A stretch of 21,410 bases of DNA from contig DAOUQA010000007.1 of NCBI GenBank assembly GCA_030625905.1, positions 1 to 21,410 of the forward strand, in the 5' to 3' direction. The position numbers were made by a program, and so were the translations under genes. The notes beneath the pieces are model-generated. The model was not told the DNA's origin. It worked only from the letters and a program-made list of their open reading frames with translations, and ran no database searches. The DNA is from Kiritimatiellales bacterium (GTDB lineage: Bacteria > Verrucomicrobiota > Kiritimatiellia > Kiritimatiellales > Pontiellaceae). Below, in pieces: positions 7,376 through 16,300 of the stretch (its first letter is position 1; each line of letters begins with the position of its first letter).

Positions 7376-7918
7376 TCAACGGGTAATTTCGACAACAATC
7401 GTTTTTCTTTCGCCCTCGTATTCCAGCAGTACGCCGTAGTCGAGGATTTTCACCAGTCTTGCGCCATTGACCGTGCTACCCACGATAATATCCTTGCCGT
7501 TGATGATGGCAAAACCGGCTTCGCCGCTGGACGGGGTTCCAAACCCGGTAAGTTTTAGTTTCGGCCAGCGAACCGTTCCGCCTCCTCCGCGGGAAAAGAA
7601 CTTCCTGAAAATCGAATCCCCCGACGTGGAATCCATCGCCGCCGGAGGCGCGTTTTCTGGCGACGCCTGTTTTCTGGCGGTCTGTGCCTTGGCGGAAAGT
7701 TCCTTCCCTTTCTCCATGAGTTTGGCGAAATCGAAAGTGAACTCCTTGTCCGTACCCTCCTTGCCATCCATGGCATAGTGCATGAGCATTGCACTCGACA
7801 GGATCAACCCAGAAATCAACAACAGCATCGAAACGACCATCACCCCCGGCGAAGGCGATGATGCTGGTGTGATGTTGTCGTTTTCGGGAGCCGGGGGGGG
7901 GGTGTTCGTTTCAGTCAC
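7376..7918 (-). CDS. GspB/GspC-like inner-membrane secretion protein
   Basis: The 180-aa bitopic protein has a Pro-rich cytoplasmic N-terminus and one membrane helix (about 26-46). A charged, Ala/Lys-rich periplasmic linker follows. The small C-terminal domain (about 118-180) reads LKLTGFG, FAIINGKDIIVGSTVNGARLVKI and VLLEYEGERKTI. That domain has the pattern of GspB (T2SSB) C-terminal and GspC homology regions, which contact the secretin from the inner membrane. It starts with GTG at 7918, with GAGG 8 nt upstream. It is a lone gene, convergent with the TPR/MshEN gene (6-bp gap) and divergent from pilM. No sigma54-type site was found upstream of it, unlike its neighbours. GspB versus GspC or PilP cannot be settled by eye. 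Confidence 0.78.
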   Translation of the reverse strand: MTETNTPPPAPENDNITPASSPSPGVMVVSMLLLISGLILSSAMLMHYAMDGKEGTDKEFTFDFAKLMEKGKELSAKAQTARKQASPENAPPAAMDSTSGDSIFRKFFSRGGGGTVRWPKLKLTGFGTPSSGEAGFAIINGKDIIVGSTVNGARLVKILDYGVLLEYEGERKTIVVEITR

Positions 7919-8017
7919 AGGAAAATCCTCTATCAGCCAATCACAACTTGGAAACTATAAATGTACACTCTCGATAATAGGGCGGTTTTTGGCAAGCGGT
8001 AAATCAGGACATAATCA

Positions 8018-8033
8018 TGGTACAGATACTGCT
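8018..8033 (+). promoter_or_regulatory. Predicted sigma54 promoter of the pilM-secretin operon
   Basis: TGGTACAGATACTGCT has GG-N10-GC spacing and matches 9 of 12 defined consensus positions. It continues as TAGA, close to the 6496 site. The expected transcript start is near 8044, about 53 nt before the pilM ATG. Confidence 0.62.
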
Positions 8034-8096
8034 TAGAAGATAGCGCGCTACATCGCAGTAGACGAAGACCGAGGCCATATTCCGTTAACCGTCCGG

Positions 8097-9131
8097 ATGA
8101 AAACCGATATGTATGATATTAAAAAAGCGATAAAAGGTGGCCGATTGCAAAAAATGGCCGCCAGTCTGCTAGGGGTTGATTTCTCGACGACGTCCACCAA
8201 GGTGGTTCGGCTTAAGAGGATCAAGGAGGAATTGGTCTTGATGGGCATCGATCTGCTGCCTGCCGTCGATTTCGGGACAGAGGCTTGCCGAATCGAGCTC
8301 CCGCGCAATATAACCGCGAACTACGCCTGTCTCGCATATACCGGAAAATCCTCCGTGGTGCGAATGGTCAACGCTTTGCTGTCGGATGAACAGACGGAAT
8401 TGCCGGAACGCAAGCTGCGGGAACTGCTCAATGTCGGAGACGACTATCGTGTGTCGGCCACGCTTGCGAAGAAAGGGCAGGGTCGGCACGACTCCAGCTT
8501 CTTGGCTGCCGCGATTCCGGAGGACGACCTGCATTTCCTGCTGAGCATGTTTCCCTCCGGCCCGCCTGCCCCTGCTTCGGTCGAGGTGGCAGGCCTCTCG
8601 TTTATCCCGGCATTTCTCAATGCTCGCGGGAAGGAGTGCCGGGGCGAAGCCGTATGTCTAATCGAGACGGGAGAGTCGGCCAGTTATTTTGTGTTTATCA
8701 ACGAAGGTGTACCGGCACTGGTCGGCAAGTTTAATTTTGGCGGGAGTACCTTGCGCGAAAAGGTGGTTCAGGATCTCGGCGTGGACGATGAACTGGCCGG
8801 TACGATCCTGACCGATTCGTCCATCAATATTTCCACCTCGATGAATGATGTCATGACACCCTTCCTCAAGCAGCTCTCTATCTCCAAGGACTTTATCGAA
8901 CGCCACCAGGGTTGCCAGATTTCAAAGGTGTATGTGTCGGGTGGAACGAGCTTGCTGCCGCACTGGCCATCGGTCGTAGAGCAAAGGTTGCATGCGGAAG
9001 TGCTGCCTTGGAGTCCGTTTGAAAACATCCAATACGACCATCCAGATATCGTGCCGGAGCACCTTGCCAGCCAGGCCACCCGTTTTGCGGCGGCGGTTGG
9101 TGCCGCGATAGGAGGGTTTGGGGAATCATGA
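8097..9131 (+). CDS. pilM: PilM-like actin-fold assembly protein
   Basis: The 344-aa cytoplasmic protein has an actin/FtsA-like fold. LLGVDFSTTSTKVVRL (about 24-39) is the phosphate-1 region, GESASYFVF is a middle strand, and KVYVSGGTSLLPHW (about 279-292) is the adenosine-side motif. PilM, or the cytoplasmic half of GspL, binds the N-terminal tail of PilN and links the ATPase side to the periplasmic alignment complex. The start at 8097 has no clear Shine-Dalgarno; ATGs at 8109 and 8154 are alternatives that would remove part of the leader before the fold. It overlaps pilN by ATGA, which suggests translational coupling. It is the first gene of a five-gene operon ending in the secretin. Confidence 0.9.
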   Translation: MKTDMYDIKKAIKGGRLQKMAASLLGVDFSTTSTKVVRLKRIKEELVLMGIDLLPAVDFGTEACRIELPRNITANYACLAYTGKSSVVRMVNALLSDEQTELPERKLRELLNVGDDYRVSATLAKKGQGRHDSSFLAAAIPEDDLHFLLSMFPSGPPAPASVEVAGLSFIPAFLNARGKECRGEAVCLIETGESASYFVFINEGVPALVGKFNFGGSTLREKVVQDLGVDDELAGTILTDSSINISTSMNDVMTPFLKQLSISKDFIERHQGCQISKVYVSGGTSLLPHWPSVVEQRLHAEVLPWSPFENIQYDHPDIVPEHLASQATRFAAAVGAAIGGFGES

Positions 9132-9757
9132 ACTATCCAAGAGTTAATCTGCTGAAGAAGAGTGAGCAACGCTACCAGGGTGTCGTGAGCCGACGGTTCA
9201 TGTTGGTAGGTATGGTCGTCACGCCCATATTGTTCATTGCGGTTCTTAGCGGCGTGAAGTTGATCCAATATGGCGGTGTGAAGGCAGATATTAGAGCCAG
9301 CCGGGAAATATGGAGCACGATGGAACCAAGACTTGCTGTTGCCCGCGAGCAGCAACGCGGTTTGAAAACCAATCGGCAGGCGATCAGTTTGATCAATGGC
9401 TGGCTGGATTCACAGGTTTCGATGGAAGGGTTGCTGTTGGATATCCAAAAATCCATTCCTGAAAATGTCCAGCTCACGCGAATATCGATTCGTAGCGAAG
9501 TTAAAGCATCGGTTTATCATGATGTGGACGAGCTGGGGTTGGACTACCGCTTGGCTCTGCAAGGGATATCGCAGGGCGCGCAGGCCGAATATGCGGTAAT
9601 CAACCTTCGCAGGGATCTGCTTGGCAGAGAGCACCTGTCGGCCATATTCGATGCGGTCAAGCTGACCTCGATGCGGAAGCGCGCTGGGAAAAGCGGGGAA
9701 AACATGCGCGAGTTTAGTCTCGAGGGACTGGGCGAGGAAGGCGGAGGGGAAAAATGA
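9128..9757 (+). CDS. pilN: PilN-like bitopic assembly protein
   Basis: The 209-aa protein starts with MNYPRVNLLKK. The short cytoplasmic N-terminus has PxVNLL, the tail PilM binds in known systems. One membrane helix (about 24-46) follows, then a coiled-coil stretch (about 50-95) and a small ferredoxin-like periplasmic domain (about 95-190, PENVQLTRISI and LDYRLALQGISQG). It pairs with PilO in the inner-membrane alignment complex and corresponds to the membrane/periplasmic part of GspL. It overlaps pilM by 4 bp and pilO by 4 bp. The sequence is divergent, so the assignment leans on the motif, the topology and the gene order. Confidence 0.85.
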   Translation: MNYPRVNLLKKSEQRYQGVVSRRFMLVGMVVTPILFIAVLSGVKLIQYGGVKADIRASREIWSTMEPRLAVAREQQRGLKTNRQAISLINGWLDSQVSMEGLLLDIQKSIPENVQLTRISIRSEVKASVYHDVDELGLDYRLALQGISQGAQAEYAVINLRRDLLGREHLSAIFDAVKLTSMRKRAGKSGENMREFSLEGLGEEGGGEK

Positions 9758-10623
9758 GCTTCTCTGATTTAAAAAAAGAACAGAAGCAATATCTGATACT
9801 GGGTGTGATTGCCGTTGTCGCCGTCGTCGTTCTGATTGTATTCGGGATCAAGGTGAGCCTGTCGTCCATTTCGGAAGCCAGATTGGAGCTCGGGGATCTG
9901 GTCGGAAAGATCGATACGGCGGAGAAATCCTTATCGAAAACCCATCGGGAGGAGGCGGAATTCCGATCGACCATTGCGGAATTGACGACCCATCTGGAAA
10001 ATATTCCCCCCGAGCGGAATTATTATTCATGGGCAACGGAAACCATTTACGCCGAGGCACAAAAAGCCGATTTCGAAATCGATGCCATTAACGAAAGAGG
10101 CATAACCACGCCGGACAGTGTTTCCATGGAACAGGACAAAGTGAAACTGGAATCGTATTCATTGCGCATCACTGCGCATGGAAGATACGAGAATGTTAAG
10201 CGCTTTCTCAAGGGAATTGCGAGCAACCATCCGTTGGTACGTGTAACCGGGATCGAAATCAATACGGGTTCAGAACCCGATGTCCATAACGTACAGTTGT
10301 TCATCGAATGGCCCTTCAACCTGGGCTATATCGCCGAGGCATGGAAAAGCATCACTCCGGAGCGGCCGAAACCCGAGGATCAGACGGCCTTGGTTCAGGC
10401 GTCGTCCGAGCCGACAAAGGCTCCGGGGGCCGAACCGCCCGACCTGAAGAAAGAACCCGTTCCGCCGCCCCCTCGGTTGCCGTCGGATTCCACGCCCGTC
10501 CAGACAGCGCCAACGCTTTCTGAGCCGATTGAATCTGATATTCCTGTTGCAGGCGAGAGACCTGGCGAAATTGAAAACAATGGAAAAAACGAAAACCAAC
10601 TTGAGGTATTGCTCAGGCAATAG
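9754..10623 (+). CDS. pilO: PilO/GspM-like bitopic assembly protein with Pro-rich tail
   Basis: The 289-aa protein has a short cytoplasmic start and one membrane helix (about 13-34). A coiled coil (about 35-90) and a periplasmic ferredoxin-like domain (about 95-195) follow; LESYSLRITAHGRYENVKRFLKGI is the typical PilO strand-helix. The last ~90 residues are a low-complexity tail rich in Pro, Glu and Ser (EPTKAPGAEPPDLKKE onward), making it longer than usual PilO (~200 aa). It probably forms heterodimers with PilN. It overlaps pilN by ATGA. The tail might reach toward the PilP-like protein or the secretin; that is inference. Confidence 0.85.
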   Translation: MSFSDLKKEQKQYLILGVIAVVAVVVLIVFGIKVSLSSISEARLELGDLVGKIDTAEKSLSKTHREEAEFRSTIAELTTHLENIPPERNYYSWATETIYAEAQKADFEIDAINERGITTPDSVSMEQDKVKLESYSLRITAHGRYENVKRFLKGIASNHPLVRVTGIEINTGSEPDVHNVQLFIEWPFNLGYIAEAWKSITPERPKPEDQTALVQASSEPTKAPGAEPPDLKKEPVPPPPRLPSDSTPVQTAPTLSEPIESDIPVAGERPGEIENNGKNENQLEVLLRQ

Positions 10624-10667
10624 TTCGCAAGCAACACGTTGCTGAATGTTCCTCAATGGAGAAAACC

Positions 10668-11126
10668 ATGGAAAATCCCAATATTAAACAAGCTCCGGTC
10701 AAGAAGATAGGGGCAGCATTATTGCTCGTGTTCCTTGCTGGACCAGGGGCGTTGGCAGGCGTCGATTCCGAAACGATCCAGCTAGGTGGCACAGATGATG
10801 CTAAAGTCGGCGTGGTTGCCGTGCAACGCGACCCATTCTGGCCCATCGGGTACACGCCGAAATGGATTGTCGAGAAGAAAGCGGAAGGACAAGTCAAAGG
10901 GGTTGAAACGAAAGAAAGCATCGATTGGAACAAAGCAATGGGTCAGATCACAATACAAGGGGTCAGCAGTCGGGCAGGGAACGAGTTCTTTGCGGTAATC
11001 AACGGGCAGGTCAAAAGCACGGGCGAAACGGTGTCCGTGCAGGTTGGCGATGTGAACTACACGTGGGCGATTGAAGGCATATCGCCGCCCAGTTCTGTGA
11101 AGCTGCGTCGTATATCTGCCCAATAA
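10668..11126 (+). CDS. PilP-position exported protein
   Basis: The 152-aa protein has a signal peptide (hydrophobic core IGAALLLVFLAGPGALA, about 14-30) and no lipobox Cys. The mature part contains RDPFWPIGYTPKW, then a small beta domain (ITIQGVSSRAGNEFFAVINGQ and TVSVQVGDVNYTWAIEGI). This resembles PilP/GspC homology-region folds, including the FAVING strand also seen in the GspB-like protein at 7376-7918. It sits where PilP is normally encoded, between PilO and the secretin, and should bridge the alignment complex to the secretin in the periplasm. The ATG at 10668 was chosen because GGAG sits 6 nt upstream; the ATG at 10656 has no Shine-Dalgarno. The family assignment is moderate. Confidence 0.72.
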   Translation: MENPNIKQAPVKKIGAALLLVFLAGPGALAGVDSETIQLGGTDDAKVGVVAVQRDPFWPIGYTPKWIVEKKAEGQVKGVETKESIDWNKAMGQITIQGVSSRAGNEFFAVINGQVKSTGETVSVQVGDVNYTWAIEGISPPSSVKLRRISAQ

Positions 11127-11164
11127 CGAGGTGATTTTACATAATGAAAAGGAAGGTAATGGAT

Positions 11165-13033
11165 ATGAAAACAAATAAATCAATCAACGTTTTGGGAGCC
11201 TTGATAACCGCATGTTTTGTGGTATCGCCATCCATTGCGCAGGAAAAGATTGCCGATGGCGATCTCTTGAAGATGCTTGAAAACGCCAATTCAGGATCGT
11301 TCGAAACACCGGAAGCCGCCGTCGAGCAGAACAATCCGGTTGAGGGCACGGCTGAATCGGTCAAGGAAGCCGGGGAACAGGCCGAAGAAGCCAATGCGGT
11401 CATGGAAGACACGGCCGAGGATGAAGCTGTGCCCGTCGAAGTGGTCGAAGACGCTATTGAAGAAGCCACCGAAACTCTTCCCTCCGAAACCGTTGAGGCC
11501 CTTCCTGCCGAAACCGCTGGAATCGTTCTCGCTGAAGTTGCCGATACTCCTGTAGAGGAAGAAATGATTGATGACCTCGGCATGGTATCCTATGACGAGG
11601 AATCCGCATCCAGTGCTGATGAGTTGATCTCGGTGCGTTTAAATAGAGTGGGTTTGGAAGAAGCCATCAACCTCTTTGCCCAGCTTTCCGGCGCAAATAT
11701 CATTGTGCCTGAATTGGCTGAGGCTGCGAAGATTTCCGTCAACCTCAAGGATGTCGAGTGGCGCCCAGCGCTACAATCGATCCTCGATTCCTACAACTAC
11801 GAGCTTTACCAAAAGGTGTCCGGTTCGAACGTATTCAGCGTTCGCCGCCGTCCTGTCGGTGCGCCCGAGCCCCAGATTGTCGAAACATTCACACTCCGCT
11901 ATGCCACGGTTCCAAACGCCGCCGCGCTAGTGCGCGAACTGCTTCCGGAAGATGCCAAGATTTCCGAATTCGCCTCCCGTAATATGCTCGTTGTGAAGAG
12001 TACCGAATCCAGTCTCGGCGAAGTCCGCTCCGTACTTTCCAGCATCGACACCGTTCGCCAGCAGGTCTTTATCGAGTCCAAGTTCATGGAGCTTAGCGAC
12101 GGCGCGCAGCAGGATATCGGCCTCGATTGGAAACAGCTTGGATTGGACGAGCAAGGCGAGGGGGGAATTGTAACCAAGGTTGGCGCAAGCCAGCAAACCT
12201 ATGCCGATGGCCGGCAGGTTTCGTCGTTGGGGCCTGCCGATATCGTACCGAATTTCTCTGAACACATATTCACGAGTGTCCTGAATGTCGACCAGTTTAG
12301 CCTGGTGTTGAATGCCCTTGACTCGGCACGAGGGGTCAACGTGGTCTCCAACCCGAAGATTATCGTGGCCAACGAGGAAAAGGCCAATATTTCGATTATT
12401 CGCAAGGAGCCAAACCTCAAGCAGGAACGCCAGCAGATGGGCGGTAATGCGGAAATTGATAACACCACCTTTACGCTCGATTCCGATATGCCGTTCTTCG
12501 AATACGGCATCATGCTGGACGTGACTCCGTCCATCAATACGTCGAGCAATATTACCGTCAGAATCAAGCCCTCGCTTACCCGCAAGTTTGGTGACAAACA
12601 AGCCGGGGAGAATACCTATCCGATCATCGACGAAAAGACCGTCGAGACGGTCTTCAACTTAGCCAGCGGGCAGACTGCGGCGATCGGTGGACTGACCGAA
12701 ATAACGGACAGCGAGAAAGAACGCAAGGTTCCTGTCCTTGGAAGCATTCCCTTCCTCGGAAGGCTCTTTTCCTGGAAGCAAAGCATTAGCGATCAAACCG
12801 AAACCATCATCTTCGTTACGGTTGGTCTTGCCAATACGCAAGATATTGCTCTTGAAACCGGCCTGCCGGAGGATTCCGAACTGGCCCGTCGCCGACTCAT
12901 CAGGGATCGCACTAAAAAGGCGATGCGTGAACAAAGCAGGGAATACTACCAGGCTGAAGAGGACGACAAGCTTGACGATGGGATCAATGCACTTGATGAA
13001 CAGGAGACCAAGCGTCTGAAACAGCGCTCCTGA
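11165..13033 (+). CDS. gspD: Secretin of the GspD/PilQ family
   Basis: The 622-aa outer-membrane channel has a signal peptide (about 1-25), then a ~110-residue stretch dominated by Glu, Ala, Val and Pro (about 40-150). An STN-type N0 domain (about 151-225, SVRLNRVGLEEAINLFAQL) and an N1 domain (about 238-310, VETFTLRYATVPNAAALV) follow. The secretin core (about 340-570) includes NPKIIVANEEKANI and the hallmark VPVLGSIPFLGRLF (about 521-534). A charged ~45-residue tail, possibly a pilotin-binding S-domain, ends the protein. It should form the gated ring through which the pilus or substrates leave. The ATG at 11165 was preferred, with GGAAGG 8 nt upstream, over the ATG at 11144. ITAC at residues 14-17 fits a lipobox, so lipoprotein export is possible. 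It is the last gene of the pilM operon. Confidence 0.94.
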   Translation: MKTNKSINVLGALITACFVVSPSIAQEKIADGDLLKMLENANSGSFETPEAAVEQNNPVEGTAESVKEAGEQAEEANAVMEDTAEDEAVPVEVVEDAIEEATETLPSETVEALPAETAGIVLAEVADTPVEEEMIDDLGMVSYDEESASSADELISVRLNRVGLEEAINLFAQLSGANIIVPELAEAAKISVNLKDVEWRPALQSILDSYNYELYQKVSGSNVFSVRRRPVGAPEPQIVETFTLRYATVPNAAALVRELLPEDAKISEFASRNMLVVKSTESSLGEVRSVLSSIDTVRQQVFIESKFMELSDGAQQDIGLDWKQLGLDEQGEGGIVTKVGASQQTYADGRQVSSLGPADIVPNFSEHIFTSVLNVDQFSLVLNALDSARGVNVVSNPKIIVANEEKANISIIRKEPNLKQERQQMGGNAEIDNTTFTLDSDMPFFEYGIMLDVTPSINTSSNITVRIKPSLTRKFGDKQAGENTYPIIDEKTVETVFNLASGQTAAIGGLTEITDSEKERKVPVLGSIPFLGRLFSWKQSISDQTETIIFVTVGLANTQDIALETGLPEDSELARRRLIRDRTKKAMREQSREYYQAEEDDKLDDGINALDEQETKRLKQRS

Positions 13034-13108
13034 ATGGATGGAAAACGAGCAGGAGAAAGCCGTGAAGAACGAGAGCACCTCCAGCTAACCACTCCCTTAT
13101 AAGCACAT

Positions 13109-13153
13109 CCAGATATTGGAAAAAGGAATCCTCCCGCCTTTTCCAATATCTGG
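13109..13153. repeat. Long inverted repeat after the secretin gene
   Basis: CCAGATATTGGAAAA (13109-13123) and TTTTCCAATATCTGG (13139-13153) form a perfect 15-bp stem around a 15-nt loop. No T-run follows it directly; a classical terminator comes 8 bp later. It may be a dispersed palindromic element or an mRNA 3'-end stabiliser. Confidence 0.75.
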
Positions 13154-13161
13154 AACCTTTT

Positions 13162-13191
13162 AAAAAACGGGCTTCGCGCCCGTTTTTTTTT
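13162..13191 (+). terminator. Rho-independent terminator of the pilM-secretin operon
   Basis: A hairpin with CGGGC/GCCCG core, extended by A/T pairs (AAAAAACGGGC with GCCCGTTTTTT), encloses the loop TTCGC and ends in a run of nine T. It is among the strongest intrinsic terminators in the window. Confidence 0.92.
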
Positions 13192-13254
13192 AGCCCCCGC
13201 CGGGTTCATGGCGAGCAATCCTTGCTTGCTCCCGCCAAGGAGAATGGCTGGAGA

Positions 13255-13270
13255 TGGTATGGATAATGCT
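13255..13270 (+). promoter_or_regulatory. Possible sigma54 promoter of the autotransporter gene
   Basis: TGGTATGGATAATGCT has exact GG-N10-GC spacing, matches 9 of 12 defined consensus positions and resembles the pilM promoter (TGGTA...GATA.TGCT). The expected start near 13281 would leave a ~39-nt leader with AAGGG before the ATG at 13320. Confidence 0.5.
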
Positions 13271-13319
13271 AAGCTCGTGGAGTGTTTTGTTTTCACGTAC
13301 TAATATAAGGGATATTTCC

Positions 13320-16300
13320 ATGAATATTTTGATGAAGGGGCTTGTTTTGGGTTTAATGCTGGCTGGCGCGGTTTCGGTTGCAGCGGGATACTCGAACCCG
13401 ATCGAGGGCGGAAGTTCCGAAACGGTTTCAAACAACTGGGACGCCGGATTCCAACTGGCCGTGGGGCAGGGCACTGCAAGCAACACGCTCTCCATCACAA
13501 ACGGTGGCACGGTTTTCGACGGTGTCGGTATTATCGGTGAGCTAACGGGTTCCGATGGAAACAGCGTTGTTGTGAGCGGCAGCGGGTCGTCTTGGAGCAA
13601 TGTCTCGGATCTAGCCATCGGGAACGGTGGCTCATCCAACTCCTTGACTATCGAAGACGGCGGTCTGGTCTATAATGCGAACGGGGTGGTCGGCGTCGAA
13701 GAAGGCTCCGCCAACAACACGGTCGTTGTGCGCGGCACCGATTCGGTGTGGGAAAATTCGGACACCCTGATGGTGGGTCGCAAGGGCGACAACAACAGCC
13801 TGCAAATTCTAGAGGGTGCAACCGTCAACAGCAGCTTCGGAGCCATTGGTTTTGAAAACCCGGCGAGCGGGAATGCGGTAGAGGTCGGCGGTGTCGGATC
13901 GACGTGGAACAATAGCGGGGAGCTGTTGATCGGTTCATCCCAGAACAGCGGGAACAGCCTGACTATCCAGAACGGTGGCAAGGTGGTCGTCGGCGGGCAG
14001 CTGGATATTTATTGGGACAACGACCTCTATCTCAATGATGGTGGATGGCTCCGGATCGACGGCCATGCGGATTTGGACTACAGCGACACCTTTCATTATA
14101 ACGCAGGGTCGACCTTGGAAGTTACGGGGTCGGTATGGTTCGACGGTCATGTACGCGACCGGAACACCCTGATTTTCCAAGGCGAAAATGCAACCTGGCT
14201 GGCTTCTTCTAGTTCAACCCTGAATGTCGGGGGGACGGGTAGCGACAGCACGGTCATTATTTCAAACAAGGCCACTATAGCCACGCGAAACACGGTGATC
14301 GATAATAACGGAAACCTGATACTTGTTGCTGGTGCAGGCAGCCAATTTGATGTTCTGACCAACCTATATATCGGTGTTAATGGTTCCGACAACGAACTGC
14401 GTGTGATAGAAGGTGCGACGGCATCGGCTACAACGGGCTATGTCGGATATGCCTCCTCCGCGGACAACAACCGCATTGTGATTGAGGGCGAGGGGTCGTC
14501 TTTCGAGAACAGCGACGCGATATTCCTTGGTTTTGATGGCGGTGAAAGCAACCGGATCGAAGTGCTGGATGGTGGCAATGCCTCCCTCGGAACCACATAC
14601 ATCGGGTATACCAATGCACAATATAGTTCCGTTCTTGTCGATGGATCGAGCTCTACCCTTTCGGCAACGGAGCTACACCTCGGCGAAGCCTCCCAATTCA
14701 ATGCTTTTATTGTGACGAACGGTGCCCAGGCCTCAAGCGGGACAACAACCATCGGAACGGGAACCAATGGGGACAACAACAGTGCGACCGTTTCCGGTGA
14801 TGGATCGTTCTGGGATGCGGGCATCCTGGCGATCGGGGATTCCGAGGCGACGAATTCCAACAATTCATTGACGATTGAAAATGGCGGAAAGGTAGTGGCA
14901 AGCGAGTTTGTGATTTCGACAAACGGCACGGGCAACGTTCTAAACCTCGATCAAGGGGGTTGGCTTACAGTTGCTTCCGATATGGATGCTGGACAGGCCG
15001 GGTTTAACTGGGCCTCGTGGTCTACGCTTGAGGTGCAGGGGATTCTGACCAATATGAACGGTGTGCATGACGGGATCAATACGCTGATTCTAAGCAACGG
15101 CGGAATCTGGAGCAATGATGTCGATGTTGTTGTCGGTAATGGCAATTCCTCCAACCAGTTGAAGCTTGTGGATGGCGGAATCATCATCGATTCGGTTGGA
15201 ACTATTGGCCAACTTTCGGGTTCTGACTTCAATATGGCGGAGGTCAACGGATCGGGGTCTATCTGGAGCAATTATTCGGATTTCATCGTCGGGGAATATG
15301 GCTCCGACAATACCATGGTTATTACCAATGGAGGAACGGTTTCTAGTTCGGATTCAATTATTGGCGCCGGGGTTGGTGCTGATCGAAACTCGATCATCGT
15401 TCATGGTGCAGGATCGCAGTTATACAATCGCTTTGGGAGAGTTGTGGTGGGTTACAATGGTTCCAGTAACACGTTGTCGGCTCTGGATGGGGCCTTTGTT
15501 ACCAGCGGCGGCGGTATTGTCGGCTTGGATTCCGCTCATAACAGTGTATTGCTGGACGGCTCCGGATCGAGGTGGAATATGGCTTCGTCGCTAAGGGTGG
15601 GCATGTTTGGATCGAGCAACGAATTCACGGTTTCAAACGGCGGCGTTGCGTCCGTTGCAGGAAACACATATATCGGCGACCAGGCCGGAGCCGAAGGCAA
15701 CGCATTGGTCGTGGAGGGCACAGACTCCCGTTTCTACAACACCATCAACATACACGTCGGTCATCAGGGTTCCGGCAATGAGCTGATGATCCTTGATGGT
15801 GCCCGGGTCTACGACGATATCGGTTTGCTTGGAACGGACAATGGAGCGGATCGAAACAGTGCCTTGATCGATGGCACTAATTCCCTTTGGTACAACCAGC
15901 ATACCTTCTTTGTGGGAAATTCCGGCTCTTCGAACGTTGTTACCGTTCAAAACGGGGCGGTACTTGTTGATACCACGGGCTACATCGGCTACCACGCCAA
16001 TGCAGTTGGCAACCAGATGGTTGTAGACCATGCCACATGGGCAAACAGCGATAGCCTGTTTGTCGGATTTAACGGGTCAGGCAACAGTCTTGTGATCACC
16101 AACGGCGCGGAAGTGTCCAGTGGAGAGTCGCGCATTGGTGCGGAAGGGTTTGCGAACGACAACCAGGTTCTGGTGACAGGAAGCGGGTCGGTTTGGAATA
16201 TCGGCAAGTCGCTGTGGGTCGGAAATGATAGTGGCACCAACAATGCGCTGACGGTTGAAAATGGTGGAAGGATTGTGGTGGATGAAAACATCAGCGTGGG

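Noticed and set aside
13201..13240. TGGCGAGCAATCCTTGC as a sigma54 promoter
   Set aside because: The spacing between GG and GC is 12 rather than 10, which sigma54 does not tolerate.
13254..13319. Upstream GTG start extending the autotransporter by 22 residues
   Set aside because: The extension would put non-signal sequence ahead of a good signal peptide, and AAGGG is correctly spaced only for the ATG at 13320.
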